NCBI GenBank assembly: GCA_009823395.1
Contig: CM020507.1
Location: 12,576,001 to 12,640,000 of the forward strand
Length of the DNA: 64,000 nt
Source: Thamnaconus septentrionalis
Taxonomy: Eukaryota > Chordata > Actinopteri > Tetraodontiformes > Monacanthidae
Direction: 5' to 3'
Part shown: positions 1-15,684 of the stretch, one piece after another
Numbering within the stretch: the stretch's first letter is position 1
Layout of the letters: every line of letters starts with the position of its first letter
Notes under the pieces: model-generated
Told to the model about the DNA's origin: nothing
The model's database searches: none
What the model saw: only the letters and a program-made list of their open reading frames with translations
Made by a program: the position numbers and the translations under genes

Positions 1-1446
1 TGGTTCAGTCTAGTTGCATTAAACCAAACGGGTTCAGGCCCAGACACCGGATTAGACTGGTGAAACCAGAAACCTAGCAAATCCGTGTTCTAGACCAGAC
101 CATCATGAAGTCTTGACTTTAAACTGCAGCAGGACCGCAGAAAAATGAACAACTTGAATTGATTATTTTAAGAGTCATCAGAGAGGACTCCTCCAAAAAC
201 AGGAAGCATGTTTTTGGGCTTCTCCACAAACAGGAAAGAGTGGAAGCTGCTGTCTTGCTTTTCTTCACTTCAGGAGTTAAATATATCCACTTAAAGAAGT
301 TTTACACTATCCAGTTTCTGTAATATCATTAGTTCACTGACACAGACTGTCTCAAGTTAACTGCAGAATGGAACACACTTCTCACACTGTATCGTCTCCG
401 TCTCCAACTTAAAATAACTGCATGCACCACTTCTTTGGGAACTTTGTGTCTGCCTGACTCACATGCCTATGCATCATTTGCCTTTCAAGCACCTGCAACA
501 ATATGTTGAATACCTTCTATGTCCCTGGGGTAATGTACACTCATCCCAGACAAACCCAACGCTGACAACCGATGTGACTTCCGTCATAAAGCCTTGCATT
601 GATGCATCGATTCATGTCTACGAGCAGGAGTAAGCTAAATTTGGCTAACCCACTAGCATCTTCACTGAGTTTTTTCATTTTGGTTATTTTTATCATTGCT
701 TAATAAACAAAATGCCCACATATAATATGCCCGAAGAGTAGAAATGGAATCAAATTTAAAAAAAAAAAAAAAATCAGTTGAGGTCATGTGATTGATTAGG
801 TGACAGAGGAAGGTTTCTAGTGCAACCGGAGGAGTCGGCCCCAGCTGAACATTAGCAACAAGGCAGGTTGGCAAAACTTCCCCCCACTGACTTCAGTTTT
901 GAAAATCAAAAGCTCCTCCCACTTCCACTCCTAATATTCACGTGTGCTTTTTCCTTCTGCTGCCCGCTCGGCTATGCACCTGCTTTGCTGAACCGCCTGC
1001 AGGTTGGTTTCCTCTTGCGCTTTCAGCCGCGTCTAAAGCAGGAGCTCGACTGTCTGCGACTTTGCGGGGACGATGGGAGGATGATCGATTCCTCTTCCCT
1101 CCCCCAGCCCTGCCCCTCTAATGTAATAAAGCAGGCCGCTCCCCTAGACAGCACCAATCAATCTACAGAGCCATTCATCCAGCCTCTGGGCTCAGGCGGC
1201 CAGCCCTAACTGGGGAAATGGAGACAGAGCCCCATCGATCACAAATAAACACACACAAACACACTTTAAAAAACGTGCGCGCGCACTCCCACTCACACAC
1301 GCCCAGATACATTTACAGGCGTGCGCGTGCACGTCGACATGTGCACACGCTAAATACATCAAGACCCAGCCATGAGAGGAAAAGGGGGAATAAGAGAGAG
1401 AGAAGCCAACATGGAGACAGAGAGGCAGACAGACAAGGATCTGTAC
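1..1446 (-). other. tle2 intron 4 (partial)
   Basis: No exon of the next TLE segment (expected to begin T-E-I-A-K-R-L) is visible on the minus strand here, so this is read as intron. It contains a short poly-A run near 758-772 and alternating purine/pyrimidine sequence near 1273-1350. Nothing else is recognisable. Confidence 0.6.
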
Positions 1447-4073
<2,627 letters not shown>

Positions 4074-5350
4074 CGTTGTCTCCAGGAAGGATGTGGGCGA
4101 TCAGAAGCACCGTATCTTTGGGGGACTAGACGGGGGGGGGGCAACAGTGATGATACGCGGCCAGTCCGGATCACGGAGACAAATCCATCCGTCCTCGTTA
4201 CCGAGGGGTGGGGAGGTGGAGGTGAGCACCAACTGTGGGTAATTTCAAATAAAAGCCGCCAGATTTCTTGCGAGCTCCTTCTTCCGAGCGCTTGATTTGA
4301 ATACCTTTCCCCCCCTGCTCGCCCGCTCGCTCTGGCGGACTTTCGATCGCTTCCTCTCCTCCTCCTCCTCCTCCGCTCCACCGGCAGCGCGGCCGTAAAT
4401 CAACCGGAAAAACACGGGAAACGGCTCATTAGCCGGAGGCAGCTCGGAGGGGAGGGAGAGGATCAGGTGAGGAATGGAGGGGGGAGAAGAAAAGGGCGCT
4501 GTTGGAGCCGCCCGGCCAAAAAAAACAACAAAAAAACACTCCGCCGTTTGTTTGCCGTGTAATCCGGGTGTATTCCGAGTGTGTGAGAGTGTCGTGGGGG
4601 GACGTGGTGGTGGTAGGTTGGGGGTGCGTTAAGGACAAACAAACAAAGAAGAAGAAATTCCAGTCAGCAGCGGCAGCAGACCCTCGGAGGGACGAGCTCG
4701 GCGTGTCGGTCGGAGCATCGGGAACAAACACATCCACTCAAAGTGAAGCCGCCGCCGCGGGGAAGTCGCAGGCTGGCCGTCGAACACCAAACACGGAAAC
4801 AGACGGAACAAAAAAAAATATATATATATGTATATGAACTTTCCAACGGACTTCGGAATGCAAATTTCGTCTTCCGAATTTCGTTTCGCGCAGCCGCCAA
4901 GAAAAAAGAGGAAACGTTCACTCGCTTTCGATAGCAACGACTCCCGTCACTGCCGTCACTCGGTCCGTGCCTCCGTCCGGTTCCCTGTCCCGTCTGTCTG
5001 TCCGTCCGCCTGCCTCTCAGCTCTCCCTCAATGGCAACTTTCTCACGCGGTTTCACGCTCCCAAGCGAACCCAAACTGAAGGACGGCCCACACGAGCGGC
5101 TGCAGACCAATTGCAGGCGCCCATCCACGTGGGGGCTTCAGATGTTGATTAGCGGCGGACCAATGGCCGTCGCGCACACTGCCAGACTCCCTTTTGACCC
5201 AGTTGAGTTACGCGACGTGCGGCCAATCAACGCCGCAGCGTGGCGCCGCGCTTCCGGTAGGGCTGCGCTAGGCAGGCCCGGAAGGGGGCGGGGCCGCTCC
5301 GAGGGGCGGAGGAGAAGGAGGCGAGTCCCGGCTGTCAATCAAAGTAACGT
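4074..5350 (-). promoter_or_regulatory. Probable tle2 5'UTR and CpG-rich promoter
   Basis: GC- and CpG-rich sequence lies directly upstream of the tle2 start codon. Between about 5108 and 5345 there are CCAAT-type motifs (5160-5164, 5223-5227) and a GC box (GGGGCGGGGCC, about 5285-5295). Purine-rich (GGAA/GGGA) repeats flank the first exon at 4009-4038. The transcription start site cannot be fixed from sequence, and an untranslated first exon is possible. Confidence 0.55.
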
Positions 5351-7067
5351 GGGGCTTCAAGCAAGCGCGGGAGCTTGAGAGGCGTGTGCGTGTTCTTCTC
5401 ATACTCACGCGCGCGCACATACAAGTAGAAAAGAGGAAAAAAAAGAACACGTATTCGCGCGCAAATACAGGAACGAATCTGCTCCATTCAACAACGCGTA
5501 CACAAACACGTTCCATCTCACACAAATAGGGAAATCTTTAGTACTTGTGTGTTTATGCTGTGGCCGCGCGCTTCCTACCGCCGCTGTGAACCTTGTTCGC
5601 CAAGCTCGACTTCCAGTCACATCTGTCTTTCTTAAGTTTTTCTAACGCACCCCCAAACCCGGTTGTCCGTCTTCCTTCGTGAGAATCCAACTCTTATTTT
5701 TGCGGCGTGATTCACCAATGGTTTCCTTGTTCTACTAAACTACGAGCTCTCCTACTTCAAAGTACCGCGTATGTGCTCGGATGTCACTCTGGGGGACTTT
5801 CTCTCATGTAGCCGTAAGTGCCAATTTAATGTCAAAAGTGTGGCTTCCCGCACACAGAGAAGAAACTTCCTTGATTTTTATTTTTTTTTTTTTTTTTTTT
5901 TTAATGGACGCGGTTTGGAGAGCTAACGTGCTTCTTTTGCAAGCTGGGGAGGTAAGCAGCTAAAAAAAACACAACACAAAAGACACTGCAGTGCACATGT
6001 TCCTATCAATCAATCTAGCTAGCTAGCTATCCATCTACCCATCTATCTATTGTGACATTCATTTTCAATTGTTGCTGCTCTGACACGATCCAATGCATGT
6101 ATGCATATATCACAGTTAAAAAAAAAAAAGGAAGAAAGAAATAATTTAAAATTGAAAAGGGACAGAATTTCCACAAGTCACCAGAACCGATGGTGAGCAG
6201 GTCAGTTTGTTCACCTCAGACCTCTCCGCTGTCAGTGTGAATTCATAAAACGTATTGAAACAAAAGCCCCATTGTGTCCAAGTCCAGTCTGTGATGATCC
6301 CCAATGATCCCATCACCACCTTCTGTTTTTGGTATGGAGTCGACATTGTGACTGTGGGTTAATGGTACGATGTGAGGCCCTTGCGTAACTTCTGACTCGT
6401 CTACTTCTTGACTGGCGCACCTCATTTGAGCGGATGACACTCGGTTTTGCAGGGTCTGGTCCGCCGACCAGCCGGCCGGTTGAATCTGGCCACTATAAGC
6501 AGGCTCAGGTTGTTGGCCCTTCCTCCACTTATCCCGTCTAAGCACCGCTCACTTCACATGAAGGCCCCTCGCGGCTCTGCGCTGACCTGTGATTGGCTTA
6601 GGGGGCTCAACCCCTGACCCCGTGACCTCCCACCCCACCCCCCCGACCTCGGCGGCGGCTGATCCAGTCCATATGAGAGACTCCTGACTGTGACCAGCCG
6701 TGACCCCTTTTTTCCCCCCTCGGCTCTCACGAAAACACACACGCAGGTGCAACTCCGGTGGGTGGCGCGGCTAATCACGCCCGTCTGAGCGCCGCTGCGG
6801 TGTTGGCGTTGGCGGCGGCGATTTAGGGAAGCCTTTTATCCACCACCCATCCCCGCTGTCAGTGTTTGACCTGCCCTTCCTCCCCTCTGGGAAGGCGACT
6901 CGTCCTTCGCCAAAATAATCTGATGGCCTTGTAATGAGACTATTGCCAGTCGCAAACAGGCCAAAGAAGTGGACAGAAGGGAAAAAAGATTGGAGGATTG
7001 AGGATTCCTCAAAATAAAATTTGACCTGAACATGCATCTCAATAGTCAAATTGGTGAAACTGAGACT
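5351..7067. other. Intergenic, no gene seen
   Basis: No open frame here resembles a known protein. Visible landmarks are an alternating CG-rich stretch near 5405-5465, a poly-T run at about 5880-5902 and a TAGC/TATC tetranucleotide stretch at about 6013-6050. Confidence 0.6.
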
Positions 7068-7075
7068 GTCTAGTG

Positions 7076-7629
7076 CAGGCGTCGGCAAGCTTTACCACTC
7101 AAAGCACCATTTGGACCCATTTCCCCCAGAAAAGAAGACACTGGGACCCACAAAACACTCTTTTTGGCATTAAAATTGAAATAACGCTGCATATAATGTT
7201 TTTTTTTTTGTTGTTTGCTTTGTTTTTTGCCTTTATGCCATGTATAAACCAAGTGTCGGCAACCTTCCCTAACCATCTTGCCCCATCTGCCATCAAATAA
7301 TATTCACCTGCACTCGGGGGGCCATTATACTGCCTCTTTAAGAAGGTGACAGAGACCTGAAGCTGTGGGGATTTTTGCAACTAAATAACGTATTTGTGTA
7401 ATCTTAGATGTTGATACGTGTAGCATTTCCGTGTACATGCGGATATTTTTGTAATTTTTTTTTTTTTCAAATGCTTTTCTTAACACAAAAAGATGTCCTC
7501 TCCATGTGGCTAAAATGTATTTCCATGTTATTAGGTTGTGGTTGTTGTTTTTTTCAAAGCTAAAGGGAGCTACTGCAGAGGCGCAGAAGAGCCGCATGCA
7601 GTTCCAGAACGCCAGGTTGCTGACCCCTG
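7076..7629. mobile_element. hAT-type non-autonomous DNA transposon (MITE)
   Basis: A 554-bp element begins CAGGCGTCGGCAAGC and ends GGTTGCTGACCCCTG, imperfect terminal inverted repeats of the hAT type (CAGGGGTC-GCAACC). It is flanked by a perfect 8-bp target duplication GTCTAGTG at 7068-7075 and 7630-7637, the length diagnostic of hAT transposases. No transposase frame is present. A third end-like motif, GTGTCGGCAACCTTCCC, lies inside at about 7254-7270, suggesting internal duplication or nesting. Confidence 0.9.
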
Positions 7630-10600
7630 GTCTAGTGCGTAAATTTCTTATTCCTGGAAGGATTCAAACATTTTTCAAAGGAGCTTCTTTAAAAATACCA
7701 ATGTTGGAGCTCAAATCCGTATTGAGACAGCAGCTGCAAATTGACCAGGGACGGTTTGATTTAAATGGGCCGTCGACAGCCTGTTCGATGGGCCTTGGTT
7801 ATTTAAATGGGAGCTAACCGTTAAGGGCAGAGACACAGGGAGGATCAACCTGTGCAGGTCCTCCGATCGTTGTGTCTCTGTGCCGGTCCGAGCGCTCTCA
7901 CCCAAACCTGCAGTTCCGCATCGGTGACCGGACAGCAAAACAGCCACCGCACGCATAAGCAATTGCATATGAGCTCGGTTGGCCCTCCACGATTTCCTTA
8001 ACAAATAGTCCGTCCCGTCGTCCACTTCAAAAGTCTCTCTCTCTCTCCATCCCTCTATCTCTCCCTCTCTGTCTCTCCTATTCATTTGCTTGGAGTGGAG
8101 AGCGCACAATTAGCCTCTGCTTTGGATGGGCCGCGAGAAGCCGCCGCACAAGCTCCATTTGCTTTGCAAATGTCCCCATTTTTTTCTTATTCTTCTTTCA
8201 GATTTTAGTTGCTAAAACAAATGACCAATAGCTTTGCCTAAGGGGGCAGGGGGAGTGACAAGAGGGAGGAGAGGCTGTGACCCGGTCATCCTGGGTGGGG
8301 GGGTAGCTCTCCCAGATATAATGACTGAACAAGCAGCTTTGTGCGGGACGACAAACCCCACTCCTTTCTGTGTTTAGTGTGTGTGTGTGTGTGTGAGTGT
8401 GCGCACGTCTTTTGTGGACGCGGGCCCGCATGCAAACATATATGCTTGTGTGGTTGTTTTTTTTCTTCTTTTTGTTGGCCAGCGCACCATTTGAATGTGT
8501 GTAGGCGCGCATTTGGTTAGCTCGGCTAGTCTAAATTTGGGTGAGGGGAGAGAAAGAGAGAGAGAGAGAGAGCGAGAAAGAGCGCATGTGTGTCATGATA
8601 TGGTGTTAAAGAGTGTGTCTGGGTGTGTGTGCGCCTGTCTCTGCGGCAGGTGATTTGCGTAAAGGTTGTGCCCACAGGGCCCTTTTTTTGTTTTGTTGTA
8701 TCTCCACCGTTTTTACTGGACGGCCAGGCCGCTGATTTGAATACCTTCGCCAGGAGGGGCAAGCGGGGGGAGTCGGGCCCACTGTGACACTCCCTCCCTC
8801 CCCCTATTTATCAGAGGAATTTGAACAAGTTTGTACCCAGTCGGATGTTTTTCTGTCCGATCATCTAACAAGTAAGAGGAGAAGAAATGAGACGCTGGAG
8901 GTGAAACACAAAACCCCTGCGTTCTAGCGCACGCTAGCATTCACACACGGCCATTGGTTTGTCCGTGACAGAGAAGGATGAAGTTTTCATACTTACCCAG
9001 CGACCGGCGTTCGTCGGTCTGATGGTCGGGATAAATGTTGACTACTTATAATTCACCATCACCGTACATGAGCAGCCAAGTTTTGACTTTAGTACGTTAG
9101 CGCCCCGCTAAGCGATCATACATGCATCCATTTGTCCCTCAGCTAAAACCCTTCGTGTGTGGGCGTTTTTTTGCATCCGCTCCTCTTCTCCCCTCCACAG
9201 TTGCCACTTCATTTAATGGGAATCTTTTCCAGAATTGGGAGACATCGCTTGTCACGTATGGCGCAAAGAAACACACCAAAAAGACTCACGCCACGCAGCT
9301 CCAGAGACCCCGCCGTTCAGATCGGAGGTTGCCAATACGAAAACTTAGCATGAGAAGAGAGCAGGGTGAGAGATCTGAGTGAGGCACTTGGCAGCCCTGG
9401 TGTGCACAAAGCATTATGGCAGACATTATTTAGAGGATAAGGACTTCATTTTTCCAATGTTAAGCTTCAGGAGAAGCTACAGCTAGATCTGGAATTTCTG
9501 AAATTTTTGGATTACGCCTCTTAGCTAGACTGTCAGCTTGCCAGCTAAAATACAGGAAGAGCAGGAGAGGCGACGATTCCTCGTTCACGGAGCACTTTAG
9601 TCAGTCCGCTGTCAGCATCAGCACACAACCTCTACAGCTCTGACACTAGGTAAACTGTTCGCCCCATAAAACCCAAGTGCACGTTAACTGGCTGCTGCTT
9701 TGTTGCATTTTTTATTTTTCTCTCTCTCGCCACAGGTATGAAGCATTGCATTTGACACCTCCCATCCAGCCCTCTGTGTAAATCACCGCTGTCACATGCA
9801 TAGAGGCCAATGCTGCTCAGCGTCGGTCCACGGATGACATCATACGTACAGGCTCTGGTTTCAAGACTTGAGAGGGCTGTTACTGCCACCGAAGCGAAGA
9901 TGGAGATAACACATGTGAGCGTGGTTACAGATCGACCATACAACGTGCATTTCCATCAGGGTGAATATCTTTTACATAAACTTTGGATTTGACTCAACGG
10001 CAAAATCCTCTTTTAAGAATATACCAGTGTCAAATAATACAAATCCGTAATTGTCCTTTTTATTCACAGTGATTTATCTCCATCATCACAGAGTTTATCT
10101 TTGCCCAGTGGCTTCTCATTCGGCCGAGGGTAATTGAGTTCCATCTCGTCTTTTCTTTTTTTTCCCCTATAATGAAGTCTGAACAAGAAAGCATTTTAAA
10201 ACTGTGCATCTAATTTACCACCCGTCCATGTAAAACAGCCTGTAATGCTTGACGGAATCGTTTAATAGTTTTGTCGTGGCCTGATCAGAGGCGTAGAAAG
10301 GAACTGATGACAATCTGCCGTGGTTTCAACTTACAGACGGTCACAGAGAAAAGAATCTTTATTTCTGGGAAGTAATAGAAATGCGCTTTTAATCAAATCA
10401 CAGGGAAGTAATCGGTTTGTGTAATCAACTGGAATGCGGCCCCTTTTTATCGCTAAATCTGTCCGGAGTGCGAGGTGGATTTTCACTCTATTGCAACTGC
10501 TGTGACATTTTCTTTTCCTTTTTTTTTTCTCCACGCCTTTCTATGTGTTGGAGAGGCTGAGGAGTCCACTCAGAGTTCGAGGGAGATTTGGGGTTGCGGG

Positions 10601-10818
10601 GGGACGGCGGGGGGTCGTTTGGTTCCCAGTTTGCACAGTTCTTGTATAATTTACGAGCGCGCATTAAACGGCCTCGCACAGGGCAGCGCCATCATGTAAA
10701 CAGATCAGGGCTTTTAGATGCAGCTCGCCGGCTGTTTAAACAGACGAAAGGAAAAGGGGAGAAGGAGGGAAATTAGAGCCTAAATGGAAAACATGTGTGA
10801 CTCTGCGCGTGCTCGTGC

Positions 10819-10865
<47 letters not shown>

Positions 10866-13800
10866 AGGCCACCAGACGACGTGGAAGTGGCGCAGCGTGA
10901 GGCAAATAACCCACACATAAAAAGCTGAAAACACATATAAACACACACGTGCAGGGCGAGGGTGCGTGCACGCGTGCGCACACACACACACACATGCTGA
11001 CACTCACACGACATACCACAAAAACCTCCAGTTTTTATGGAGTCCAGCTGTGAGCGCCGTCGTATCAAAGGCAGCGTGCTGCGGAGGAGATCAGGTCCAG
11101 ATGGGTTCCTGTCTGTGAGACAGACCCGGCTCGCCTCCGCTTTGTAACGTTATATCTGTCGGCCCCCAGCCGCTTCACTGACCCCCCCTTCAAACACACA
11201 CACACACACGCCGTCCTTGTGCTTTATTTCATGCCCTTCCTGTTTTTCGGCGAGGCCCCCCCGACGCAAGAAACGCTGGAGGTGACGCGCAACAAAGAAG
11301 ACGAGCAACCGCTGCCTGCACTGTGTGTGTGTGTGCGTGTGCATGCGTGTGTGTACACTGGCACGCATCCACCAGGACGTCCGTCTGACGTTTCTGATCG
11401 CACAAAAAACAACAAACCGAAGCTGGATGTTGCCAAGAGAGATTGAAGATCGCAGCGGCTGCGCTGATGTTTGGAGGCATTTTTAACATCGCGGTCGGTG
11501 GTTAACGCTGTGTGTCCCGACATGTGTAGTGGCAGTTGGAGTCTTGATCTACAGCAGATGGTTGCGCGCAGAGGCCGCCTAATCAAGACACACACACACA
11601 CACACACACACGACGCACAGCAGTTCAAAGAGTTGTGCGGGGGGGGGCTTGCCAGGGGGCGGTGGAGCAACGGCCCTTTGGGCGCTCATCAGACTGGTTA
11701 AGGCAAATCACTTTAAAAGCTCGAACAATTCATTTTAATGAAGACATCGTGCAACTCTCGCAGCCATTACGCAGACACTCGCGCATCTGGTCACAATCAC
11801 AGCGTCTGATTCCGGAGGGGAGGTTAGCGCATGGCGTTAGCGCTTAGCGTTAGCACCGAGAAGTGAAGGCACGTCGGCGGAGAATGGAAGGGAGAGGAAG
11901 AGAGAGAGGGAGAGAGAGGAATAAAACGCAGCGTGACTGTGAAATTTGTGAAAGATCACATGGCACCGTGTTCTGTTTGACACGGGCCCTGCGTTTTGTT
12001 TTTGTTTTTATGCCCCCACCCCCTACCCCCGTCACCCTCACGGCTACGGCGCTAAACTGCAGGGCCCAGCGGATAAAAGCTGGATTTAGCGACAGAGTGA
12101 GACAACGTGAAGTGTGTTTGCTTTGGATATTGACTCAAACCAATTTAAATGTCTTTCCACCGGACTAATGTGCCATGACTAACAGCCCCGGAGTGAAAGA
12201 CCTGACGAGGCTGCATGTGTCAGCAGGGTGTGTGCGCTGTCAGATAGAGCTTCACGTCGCAGTCCCGTGAGTTTGAAGCCTTATCTGCTGTCAAAACACT
12301 GAACCTTGTTTCACGAGATACAAAGTCGAGCTATCGCAGTTTTTGCTGGTAAAATGGTGATTGTGGTCGTGGAAGGAAGGAAAACATAGGCTGAGCTGAC
12401 CTGCTTTTGTTCTTTAAAATCACCTGTTTTGAACATATCCAGCTGGTAAAAAACTTACACAGAGCATTTGAAAAAAGGCAGGCAAATGTCAGAAGGTGAT
12501 CAAGCAACTTTCTTTTGCTTGATCACCATTTTGCTATAGATGAAAGCTTGTTACTGGAGCGAGGGGCAACATTTGAACCACAGGAAAACATGCCGTCCAC
12601 CATGGAAAGCATCCAGCGCCATCTCCCTTTGACAATGAAAGTTCCAATCGGTTCTAATAAAAGTGCCTCAACGTCCAAGCGAGGCTGTGGCTACAGGAGG
12701 CTCGTGGAAACTTCCTGTTTTCCTCCCTCACTCCCTCCATTGACAGGCTTTTAAGGGAGGCTCCCAGTTGTCAGAAAGCGACCGGCGGGGAATCCTGATA
12801 AACGGAAAAACTCTTTCTGTTGGAGTTTTTCACGATGGATGAGCCAGATCTCAGAGCCGAAATAAAGGCTGACCTTGACAGGAGCTCCGCCGAGTTAATT
12901 CAGGACCACTTAGGAAGGTGTCATAAATCACTTCAACCCCTCCCTCCACACCCCCCCACCGACACACTGAAGGATTCCAGACGTAAAGCCTCCATCCTGG
13001 CCTAATGTTTGTGGTATCAGCACATACCCAACCGGCTTAGCATTAACATTTGTACACTCATTGCCGTGTGAAATTGCGATAAAGCTTTTTGTGTAACAAC
13101 TTGAGCAACAAGTGAGATGAAAGGCCAATGCCCCCCCCCTCCACACGTCCCTCCCAATCCCCTCGAGATGGCCCAGAAACGTCCTCCAACGCTCGCATTT
13201 CTCCATTTTTCCCAGAATGCCAATCCGCAAGCGCAAGTCTCATGACTTTACAGCGGCGCTCCGAGTCTGAAGCACAGAGTCGAACTTTATTCCGAGGGGG
13301 CGTTTTGATCCGTCTTTTTGATCCGCGTTTTTGATCTGTCTATTCTTTTTGATGCACGAGCCACTAGTTTTCCTCCCCACTTTAACAGGGATAAAACAGA
13401 AAGCAGAATTGTAGCTGCCAAGTCGCTCAGCTCACAGAAACATGAAGTCTTTTATGTCGACGGCGGGGAAAGCGCCGCAGTTGTTCCCCCCCTGTGCCGC
13501 CTGAGTTCGAGACCATCCCGTCCGTTTAAATGCATTCCCTTTGTTGTCACGCGCGCTGCCGAACGTGCGGGGCCTGCACGTGCGCGCACATTTTATGGTC
13601 TCGGTAGCTGTCGGGTGAGTCCTCCTGGCTGCCTGTTAGATAGGAAGTATCAGGTGTGCATGCATGTGTGTGTTTGTGTGTCTCATGTCACATCAGGTGT
13701 GTATTTTCCTCAGCCGTGCGTGCGTTTGCGTGTTTGTTTGTGTGCGGACGGACGGACGGGAGTCGTTCAGGTGGCCGAGAGGCCTTTGTGTTTGAAAAAA

Positions 13801-15164
13801 AAAGGGAACAAAGATACGTTGTCTCTGCAAAAACCAACAGGCGGCATGTTTAACAGCCATGCAAACAAGGCCAGAGGAAATACCAAGCACGAGTCACAAT
13901 CAAAAGCTTGTTATGGTCATGGGAATGCAAATGGAAATCTTTGCGTGCGTGTGTGTCTGTGTGTGTGTATGTGGCTGTCATGCTCATCCCCGAGACAGAC
14001 AGGCTAAGACACCGAGACTGTTGCAGCTCTTTTAAGACCCACTAATGCCATTAAAGCACAAGTGAGACAAGGAAAACATAAACGAAGATGAAGACTCACC
14101 GTGCGCGCAAACACATAAGCACACACGCACTCACAACACAAGGTTTTATGAGCCTCTAATCAAGACATCAAATCCCATCAGGGTTACATCATGGCTGCCG
14201 AGGTTTTATTAGCACGTTAATGAAATAGATCACTGTGTCGCTGCATAAAACTGAGCCGACATGCCAATTCGTCAAAAGGTTAAGAAAAATGTCTTTGTTG
14301 TCGTCGCTGATCAATGTGAACACTTCAGTTAAAAAAACAAACAACAACACAGAACAACATCAAAACTGAAACCCAGTGGAACCAACGAGATGAGTGGTTT
14401 TCTAAGAAGTCACTTTATCCTGGAAGAGATTAACGTGGATACTGAGAGAAAAGGATGTCCTTTCTTTGCTTTCTATAGTGCTTGAAGATCGATTGTTCCT
14501 TTCTGTTTAAACCACAAATGCATTTAGGAACTGGATATTGTTCAGAGTTGCCTTTTCTCCCAGTTGCCTTAAAGTTCTCCAGGAGCATTTTACCCATAAG
14601 CCCCTTAATTGTAGAGAGCCCTTAGTTATATTCATGACAACCAAAAAGTTCAAGAAAGGGCATTTCTAGCTCGCTCTCTCTCTAGCTCACATACTAAAAT
14701 AATAGCTGAGAAATGTCAACAAAGGAGGGAAGTAAATATTTAAAGCAAAAAACTTGTCTCAAAAGAATGTTTGATATCTGGTGCAGACTCACAGGTTGAA
14801 CCCTACTGCCGCAACTCATAGAATTGTTGGTCACATGATGCTACAAATTGTGCTCAACACGCAACCTGGGAAAAGCCGGCAAACAACAGAGGAAAAATGG
14901 GTGTTACGAGGACGGAAGAGAGAGAAGGTTGAGACGAGGTGGAGCGATGCGGAGGAGCAGAGGCTAGGAGAGAGGCTCGGCTAAGAAGATTTGCTGAAAC
15001 TGAGTTATTCAACGCTGATGTAAAAGAGGCTTACGGTCCCCGCAGCACTCCCTCTGATACAACTGGATGTGGGTCCCTAAACACACCGGCACAGTGTTAA
15101 AGTGCACACTCGGCTGTCTTTCATAATGGGACCGTCCTCTAATAGACCTCTAATAGACTTTCGT

Positions 15165-15197
15165 GAGTGTGTGTGTGCGTGTGTGTGTGTGTGTGTG

Positions 15198-15236
<39 letters not shown>

Positions 15237-15272
15237 GTGTGTGTGTGTGTGTTTGTGTGCGTGTGTGCACGC
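15165..15272. repeat. Interrupted (GT)n microsatellite
   Basis: GT repeats interrupted by CGT, ACT and TTG variants run for roughly 100 bp. Confidence 0.9.
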
Positions 15273-15629
15273 GCGCAAGAGAAAGAGAGAGAGAATGTGT
15301 CTGTTTTGCAGTCTGGTATTTGCTAAAATGATCTAATAGGATCAGTGTGAGTCAGCCTGGATTTAAGACGTCCCCCTGCCCCGACACAAGCGCTCACCTT
15401 ATATGCGATATAGATGGAGCTTAAGGCCCGGCAGACTGTTACTCAATCAACTTAAGTGACAAAACATGCTGGCCGTTGTAAAGAGACACATGATAGGGAT
15501 GAATGTTCCAGATTCATGACAGACAGGCAGACTTTGACATTGGTCCTTTTATAAGCACGAGCGGCTCAATGCTGTGGTCTTTCACACTGTAGTATCGCAC
15601 ATCATCGAGGTACAATAAAGCCTGCACTC

Positions 15630-15684
15630 GAAGAAGAAGAAGAAGAAGAAGAAGAAGAAGAAGAAGAAGAAGAAGAAGAAGAAG
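15630..15684. repeat. (GAA)n trinucleotide repeat, about 18 copies
   Basis: Uninterrupted AAG/GAA triplets, a purine-only strand of a type able to form triplex DNA. Confidence 0.95.

Noticed and set aside
11224..11670. 148-residue minus-strand frame and its neighbours
   Set aside because: Rich in translated GT/CA repeats with no family resemblance.
13318..14007. 229-residue open frame
   Set aside because: Low-complexity composition, no recognisable domain, no splice or promoter context; expected by chance in a GC-rich intergenic stretch.
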